Below the pieces are notes generated by a model. It did not search any database. It saw only the letters and a list, made by a program, of their open reading frames with translations, and was not told where the DNA came from. This document shows, in pieces, positions 5,203-8,984 of a stretch of 8,984 nt of DNA (position 1 is its first letter; each line of letters starts with the position of its first letter). The position numbers and the translations under genes are program-made. The stretch covers positions 1 through 8,984 of the forward strand of contig CAZEPB010000042.1 in the NCBI GenBank assembly GCA_964514055.1, written 5' to 3'. This DNA comes from SG8-32-3 sp964514055. GTDB taxonomy: Archaea; Thermoproteota; Bathyarchaeia; Bathyarchaeales; Bathycorpusculaceae.

Positions 5203-6588
5203 TTAGTGAAGCGGCTTGTTCATTTCGGCTTTTTTGCGGTGAATAGCCGCCACGGTGGCGTTAACGTTTTTTTCTTCAACCACGATTATTATTTGGGATG
5301 TGTGAGGCGCAAAGATTCCCCGTTTTATGTTGATTCCAGATATGGCGCCGATGGCGATAGATGCGACGCCTGCGGAGTGTTTCATCCTGTCGCCGATGAG
5401 TGTGACCACGCCTAAGCCGTATTCTACTTTCAAGTTTTCGTCAAAGCCTTTCAGTTTCTCCTCATTCTTCCTCAGAAAATCAGAGTCCAAGAACAGGAAG
5501 TCTCGAATTCTCTCGCCAGTCTCTAAGGTTTCAGCGCCTAAGTCCATGAAGTCATTGCGTTTTTCCCATATTCTCAGGGAATCCTCCAGCGAATGGCTTT
5601 TCTCATCGTTCATAGAGAGGATTGCGGCTCCAGCTTTGCCCGTTAAACACTTCACGATTTCTCCGGCTTTTGTCTCAGACTGGATTATAGAGTATTTTTC
5701 TGGCTGGTCGATTGGCACCACGCGTAGAGGTTGCAGGAACCGCCTAGCCATCGCAATGGCTGGGCTCTGCAGGATTTTCATGCCCATCATGGAAGCCTTA
5801 TGCGCCTCGTTATAAGTAAGCGCAGCCACATGGTCGGTTTTCTGTCCTTTTACGACTTTTGGGTCAGCACTTTGGACTGGCACATCCTTGAACAAGAGTG
5901 TCTCTGTGTGGTAACGTCCTCTCAGGAGGCATGAGATAAAAACCGCCGAGAGGTCTGAGCCGCCTCTGCCCAACACGGTTTCAAGCCCGTCGGCTGTCAC
6001 GCCGAGGAAACCTGCCAGCGAAACAACCTTGCCGTCTTCCAGTGGACTGATTAACGCGTTGATTCTTTTTTTGCTCAGTTCGTAATCTGGTGTTGCCCCC
6101 TCAAAATTATCATCCGTGACGATGGGCCATTCTTGTAAAGGAATACGGCAGGAATCAACGCCATTGCTCTTCAGGATGTACTCTGCTAATGCGGACATGG
6201 CTAGTTCTCCGCCGAGAGTGAGGATTTTTGCTTTGATGTTGCCGCTGAAACGTTTGTTGACCGAAGCAAGGGCTTCCTGAGTCTGCGTCTTGTGGTTGGC
6301 TACCTCGGTTTGCGCCTGCTTAAGATATTTGCCTTTAACGTAAAGCTTTGCGATGCGGTCATAAACTCCGAAAACAGGGTCCAGCGGAAGCGGCGTTGAT
6401 TGGGCGTAGGATTCTCCTATCCTGATGAGCGTGTCGGTGCAGCCCATCGGCGCTGAGAACACCGTTATGGGACCTAAGGAATCACCTGTTTTGAGTTCTT
6501 TTATTCGTTTAAGAATTTTGGGAAATCCTTTGCCTTCCACGTCTAATAGGCTGCCGCCGAATTTCGCCACTGAAAGCGTCTTTTTCAA
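5203..6588 (-). CDS. lysC: Aspartate kinase
   Basis: The protein is 461 residues, normal length for a monofunctional aspartokinase, which phosphorylates aspartate with ATP as the first step towards lysine, threonine and methionine. The amino-acid kinase domain (about 1-305) has KFGGS at 9-13, LGGELAMSALAEYIL at 125-139, GRGGSDLSA at 207-215, SADPKVV at 240-246 and the YNEAHKASMMGMKIL region at 259-273. Two ACT-type regulatory regions follow (about 317-385 and 393-455), the second with VTLIGDRMKHSAGVASIA and INIKRGIFA, where end-product amino acids usually bind. Feedback inhibition is therefore likely, though the effector cannot be told from sequence. The start is TTG at 6588-6586, with AGGAGG 7 bases upstream; starting later would remove KFGGS. 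It stands alone here, divergent from the glycosyltransferase-like gene and separated from the Cys-tail operon by about 310 bases. Confidence 0.95.
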   Translation of the reverse strand: MKKTLSVAKFGGSLLDVEGKGFPKILKRIKELKTGDSLGPITVFSAPMGCTDTLIRIGESYAQSTPLPLDPVFGVYDRIAKLYVKGKYLKQAQTEVANHKTQTQEALASVNKRFSGNIKAKILTLGGELAMSALAEYILKSNGVDSCRIPLQEWPIVTDDNFEGATPDYELSKKRINALISPLEDGKVVSLAGFLGVTADGLETVLGRGGSDLSAVFISCLLRGRYHTETLLFKDVPVQSADPKVVKGQKTDHVAALTYNEAHKASMMGMKILQSPAIAMARRFLQPLRVVPIDQPEKYSIIQSETKAGEIVKCLTGKAGAAILSMNDEKSHSLEDSLRIWEKRNDFMDLGAETLETGERIRDFLFLDSDFLRKNEEKLKGFDENLKVEYGLGVVTLIGDRMKHSAGVASIAIGAISGINIKRGIFAPHTSQIIIVVEEKNVNATVAAIHRKKAEMNKPLH

Positions 6589-6595
6589 AGCCGTG

Positions 6596-6601
6596 CCTCC
6601 T
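6596..6601 (-). promoter_or_regulatory. Shine-Dalgarno that fixes the TTG start of aspartate kinase
   Basis: A perfect AGGAGG on the minus strand lies 7 bases before TTG 6588-6586. An ATG at 6606-6604 is in a different frame. Confidence 0.8.
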
Positions 6602-6630
6602 GAGCATAAAGTTTAGCGATAAACCTCGCT

Positions 6631-6641
6631 TTAATAATTTT
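6631..6641 (-). promoter_or_regulatory. Probable TATA box of aspartate kinase
   Basis: AAAATTATTAA on the minus strand. A start site about 25 bases downstream falls near 6610, giving a leader of about 22 bases that contains the AGGAGG. Just downstream of the box is a short inverted repeat (AGCGA 6615-6619, TCGCT 6626-6630) that could be an operator but is too short to claim. Confidence 0.4.
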
Positions 6642-6669
6642 CTGAACAAATTGCAGTTGTTAAAGCAAA

Positions 6670-6678
6670 TTTTATAAT
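6670..6678 (+). promoter_or_regulatory. Probable TATA box of the GT-C-like gene; leaderless transcript likely
   Basis: TTTTATAAT preceded by a purine-rich TAAAGCAAA that could act as BRE. The centre (about 6674) is 27 bases before the ATG at 6701, which would place the transcription start at or next to the start codon. Confidence 0.5.
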
Positions 6679-6700
6679 CGTAGTACACTTCTTAAGGGAT

Positions 6701-8614
6701 ATGCCCTTCACGACGAGTGTGCCTCAAGAGACAATGTTTGGGGGGATTTTACGGGAAAACTGGCTTTTCCTTCTGTTGTTAGTGTTGCCTCTGGTATCCT
6801 TTGTTTCGGCTCATGCGAGCTTGTTCACGGGGTTTGTCTTCACCTTCTTTGTTCCAGGGTTAATATTCTACAGGTTTTTCAGGCTAAAATCCCTTGAAAT
6901 CTTGGTGTTTGTTCCCGTCTTCAGCGTTCTCATATCAACTCAGCTGATATATTATCTGTCTCTGGCTTTTGGCTATTCAAGGGAAACCATACTTTTTTCC
7001 TTTCTTGCTTTGGCAGTCGTCTATGGGGTGGTGAATTCGCGAAAGAAAGCGGCGTATCCTCTCCGTAACTTTCTCAAGGTCAGGCAATACAGTAAAGCCG
7101 TTTTGGTGATTTTGCTGCTGATCTTTGTTCTTTCTTTGGTTGTTCTTTATCGAAGCGTCTGGTTTGAAAACGCGTCGGGAATAGTTATAACGGGTTCAAA
7201 CTGGCAAGACACGCCCTTGCATTACGAAATAATCGAAAGCATAAACAACGGCAATTTCCCTCCAGAGATGCCGTATTATTCTGGGAACATCATGAACTAT
7301 CACTATTTTGTGGATTTCCACACTGCCATTTTAGAAAAAGTCTATGGGTTTCTGCCGAAGCTCTTGCCCTTCTTGAACGCAGTCTTTATTCTCGTTTTTG
7401 GCTTGGCGGTTTACTCTTTGGCAAGGGATTATGGGAAACGCGCGGCTATCATTTCAACTGTTATAGCGACGTTCGGCTGGGGCTTAAGCTACATCGGTCT
7501 TTTTTCGGCGTTAACTAGTGGAATGTTTAGCGCAACGGAGAACTACATGTACCAGTATGGTGGATTCTTCGGCTTGCCACCTATGCTTGATAACTTGTTG
7601 CAGCAGAGACCGCTGTTGATAGGCTTGCCTGTTTTCGCGTTCGTTTTAGCCCTGCTGAGAGATATGAAAGACAAAAACAGAATTATTTTAGCGGGCATCG
7701 TTACAGGTTTGCTGTTTCCTTTCCACGCCGTATCCTTCCTCTGCGCCTACGCTGCCTACTTCGTAAGCATATTGCTGAACAGCAAGACCTTCAAGAAGCA
7801 TTACCTGTACTTTCTGGTGTCCGCTGTCATCGCGTTGCCCTTTCTGGTTTCCAGCAGCTCTTCAGTTTCAATAGCGATTGCTCCTCTCTGGGCTCTAAGC
7901 TTCCTAAAGGATAATCCAGTTCTGTTTTACGTCGCGAACCTTGGAATTCCCTTTTTGCTCGCTTTGGCGTCTTTTATTTTCGCTAAAAAGGTTAAAGGTG
8001 ACCTTCTGAAAGTTGTCTTCCTTGTCCTGTTCTTAACTCCAAACCTTGTCTCTATAACGCCAAATTCGTGGGACATGTACAAGTTCTTCATTTTCGCTTG
8101 GGTTCCCATAGCCGTGCTGAGCGGCGTGGTTCTGGCGAGAATCAGAAAGAGCGTAGCACTGGTTTTGCTTTTGCTCTCCGTTTTCACGACCGCCAGCGTC
8201 ATAACCTATAACGTTGGAACAAGCTATCAAGCGGCAAGCTGGGAGGAATATAACTTGGGCGTGTGGGTTCGAGGCAACACTGAAGAGCGGGCGGTCTTTT
8301 TGACCTACTATTCCATTCACTCTCCTCCGACGATGATTGGCGGACGGCTAAGGGTTGCGTCCTACGTGAATTGGGCTTACGGTCACGGCGTACCCTATGA
8401 TGATATCCAGAAGAGATCCGACGATGTTGACCTGGCATATACGGGCAGTGAAGAAGATTTGAGGCAGGTGGTTGACACTTACAACGTCACGTACATCTAT
8501 GTTGGCGATGAAGAGCTAAGCCACTATCCGGGATGCGTTGAAAGATTTGACAGCGTAACTTGGTTAGAGCCCGTGTATGGCGAAAGTTTACGAGTTTACA
8601 AAGTCCTTTATTGA
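6701..8614 (+). CDS. Polytopic GT-C-like membrane glycosyltransferase
   Basis: The 637-residue protein has roughly eleven to thirteen hydrophobic segments between residues 20 and 505, then a soluble C-terminal domain of about 130 residues. The first large loop after the helix at 133-150 reads GSNWQDTPLHYEIIESI (165-181), then NGNFPPEMPYYSG and MNYHYFVDFHTA. This Asp-x-x-x-His loop followed by FPP and a YYYF-like stretch is typical of archaeal GT-C-type membrane proteins (the DUF2298/YYY and PMT-like groups), which transfer sugars from polyprenyl-phosphate donors; Asp170 is the candidate catalytic acid. A later PNSWDMYKFF (454-463), just before another helix, fits the same group. The C-terminal domain ends in YIYVGDEE...LRVYKV and probably faces outside. 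The donor and acceptor are unknown. The gene appears leaderless and is followed in the same direction by a second GT-C gene 88 bases on, so the two may belong to one surface-glycan or protein-glycosylation locus. Confidence 0.75.
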   Translation: MPFTTSVPQETMFGGILRENWLFLLLLVLPLVSFVSAHASLFTGFVFTFFVPGLIFYRFFRLKSLEILVFVPVFSVLISTQLIYYLSLAFGYSRETILFSFLALAVVYGVVNSRKKAAYPLRNFLKVRQYSKAVLVILLLIFVLSLVVLYRSVWFENASGIVITGSNWQDTPLHYEIIESINNGNFPPEMPYYSGNIMNYHYFVDFHTAILEKVYGFLPKLLPFLNAVFILVFGLAVYSLARDYGKRAAIISTVIATFGWGLSYIGLFSALTSGMFSATENYMYQYGGFFGLPPMLDNLLQQRPLLIGLPVFAFVLALLRDMKDKNRIILAGIVTGLLFPFHAVSFLCAYAAYFVSILLNSKTFKKHYLYFLVSAVIALPFLVSSSSSVSIAIAPLWALSFLKDNPVLFYVANLGIPFLLALASFIFAKKVKGDLLKVVFLVLFLTPNLVSITPNSWDMYKFFIFAWVPIAVLSGVVLARIRKSVALVLLLLSVFTTASVITYNVGTSYQAASWEEYNLGVWVRGNTEERAVFLTYYSIHSPPTMIGGRLRVASYVNWAYGHGVPYDDIQKRSDDVDLAYTGSEEDLRQVVDTYNVTYIYVGDEELSHYPGCVERFDSVTWLEPVYGESLRVYKVLY

Positions 8615-8626
8615 TGCTTAAGCATC
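8613..8626. repeat. Perfect 14-bp palindrome at the end of the GT-C-like gene
   Basis: GATGCTTAAGCATC is its own reverse complement and begins within the TGA stop codon. As RNA it could only form a tight hairpin of about five pairs; as DNA it is a possible dimer binding site before the next gene. Not followed by a T-run, so a weak terminator candidate. Confidence 0.35.
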
Positions 8627-8658
8627 TAAGAGGAACTATAGGCTTTCTTAAAAAAACG

Positions 8659-8666
8659 CTTTTATT
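8659..8666 (+). promoter_or_regulatory. Possible TATA box of the downstream GT-C gene
   Basis: CTTTTATT preceded by a run of A and CG (AAAAAACG) resembling BRE. It is about 40 bases before the ATG at 8703, leaving a leader of about 15 bases that contains a GAGG ribosome binding site (8693-8696). The gene might also be read from the preceding one. Confidence 0.35.
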
Positions 8667-8702
8667 CGGATGCTATGAATAAGAACCTCAAAGAGGGGGG
8701 AA

Positions 8703-8984
8703 ATGGAAATCAACTTTTCGTTTGAAAAGCGCGAAGTTACAGCATTGGTAGGGCTACTGTCGATTTCGTTTTTAATCCGCCTTCTTCTGTTTCCCACACA
8801 AGGGTACGTAAACGATTTAGCCACTTTTGCGTCTTGGTTCAACACCGCGGCGGAGCACGGACCACGCGTTTTTTACAGCGTAGTGAGCTGGTGTGACTAC
8901 CCGCCTTTTAACGTCTACTTTTTTTGGGTTTTCGGTTCATTAGCTAAGGCGCTTTCGGGGACGTCATCTATGTTTTACTTTATC
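8703..8984 (+). CDS. GT-C mannosyltransferase-like membrane protein, N-terminal fragment
   Basis: 94 codons are present; the rest lies beyond the window. After a short charged start a transmembrane helix (about 12-30) leads into a loop with GYVNDLATFASWF (34-46), AEHGPRVFY (50-58) and CDYPPFNVYFFW (64-75), followed by another helix. The pattern G-Y-x-N/G-D-L-x-x-F-x-x-W, then HGP-x-x-F-Y and D-Y-P-P is characteristic of GT-C enzymes that use polyprenyl-phosphate-mannose or related donors; Asp38 is the likely catalytic residue of the first outer loop. The ATG at 8703 is preceded by GAGG with six bases of spacing. It lies 88 bases after the other GT-C-like gene on the same strand. The sugar and acceptor cannot be decided from this fragment. 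Confidence 0.8.
   Translation, partial: MEINFSFEKREVTALVGLLSISFLIRLLLFPTQGYVNDLATFASWFNTAAEHGPRVFYSVVSWCDYPPFNVYFFWVFGSLAKALSGTSSMFYFI

Noticed and set aside
6615..6630. Inverted repeat AGCGA...TCGCT beside the aspartate kinase promoter as an operator or amino-acid-sensing leader
   Set aside because: Five-base arms are expected by chance, and the leader is too short for a riboswitch.
8675..8725. Short ATG frame ahead of the last GT-C gene (upstream reading frame)
   Set aside because: Only 16 codons, overlapping the main gene's start in another frame, with no supporting signal.

Overview
The window looks archaeal, probably from a Bathyarchaeia-like or other Thermoproteota lineage; that placement is inferred from gene content only. 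The evidence is TATA/BRE-like promoter boxes instead of bacterial -35/-10 signals, one gene whose TATA box sits about 27 bases before its ATG (likely leaderless), a dolichol/polyprenol-kinase-type membrane domain, and GT-C glycosyltransferases. Three of the six start codons that can be assigned to the larger genes are TTG; two of these have a clear Shine-Dalgarno (SD) sequence and the third only a weak one.

Layout. (a) 1-200, plus strand: the C-terminal end of an MGMT/alkyltransferase-like protein whose PCHR motif appears to read PYWR. (b) 197-1441, minus: a HAD phosphatase fused to a CTP-dependent polyprenol/dolichol-kinase-type membrane domain; its stop codon overlaps that of (a). (c) 1526-4892, minus: a three-gene, translationally coupled cassette. 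In transcription order it encodes a two-pass membrane protein with a cytosolic zinc ribbon; a 542-residue DUF2207-like membrane protein whose only ten cysteines all lie in an alternating Cys-Ala tail at the extreme C-terminus; and a 448-residue radical SAM enzyme with an N-terminal PqqD/RRE-like domain and a complete seven-cysteine SPASM domain. (d) 4893-5202: a spacer with divergent promoter-like sequences and one doubtful 41-codon reading frame. (e) 5203-6588, minus: aspartate kinase. (f) 6701-8614, plus: a polytopic GT-C-like membrane protein. (g) 8703-8984, plus: the start of a second GT-C mannosyltransferase-like protein, cut by the window end.

The most interesting system is (c). It reads as a candidate RiPP-like modification system whose substrate is the Cys-Ala tail of a large membrane-anchored protein rather than a small free peptide. 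The predicted topology (signal peptide, outside beta-rich domain, one transmembrane helix, cytosolic C-terminus) puts the tail on the same side as the enzyme. The chemistry is unknown; thioether cross-links are the natural first guess, and an unmodified metal-binding tail is the main alternative.

A second, looser theme is lipid-linked sugar chemistry: the polyprenol-kinase domain in (b) could supply polyprenyl phosphate, and the GT-C proteins (f, g) belong to a superfamily that uses polyprenyl-phosphate sugars. The genes are not in one operon, so this link is inference.
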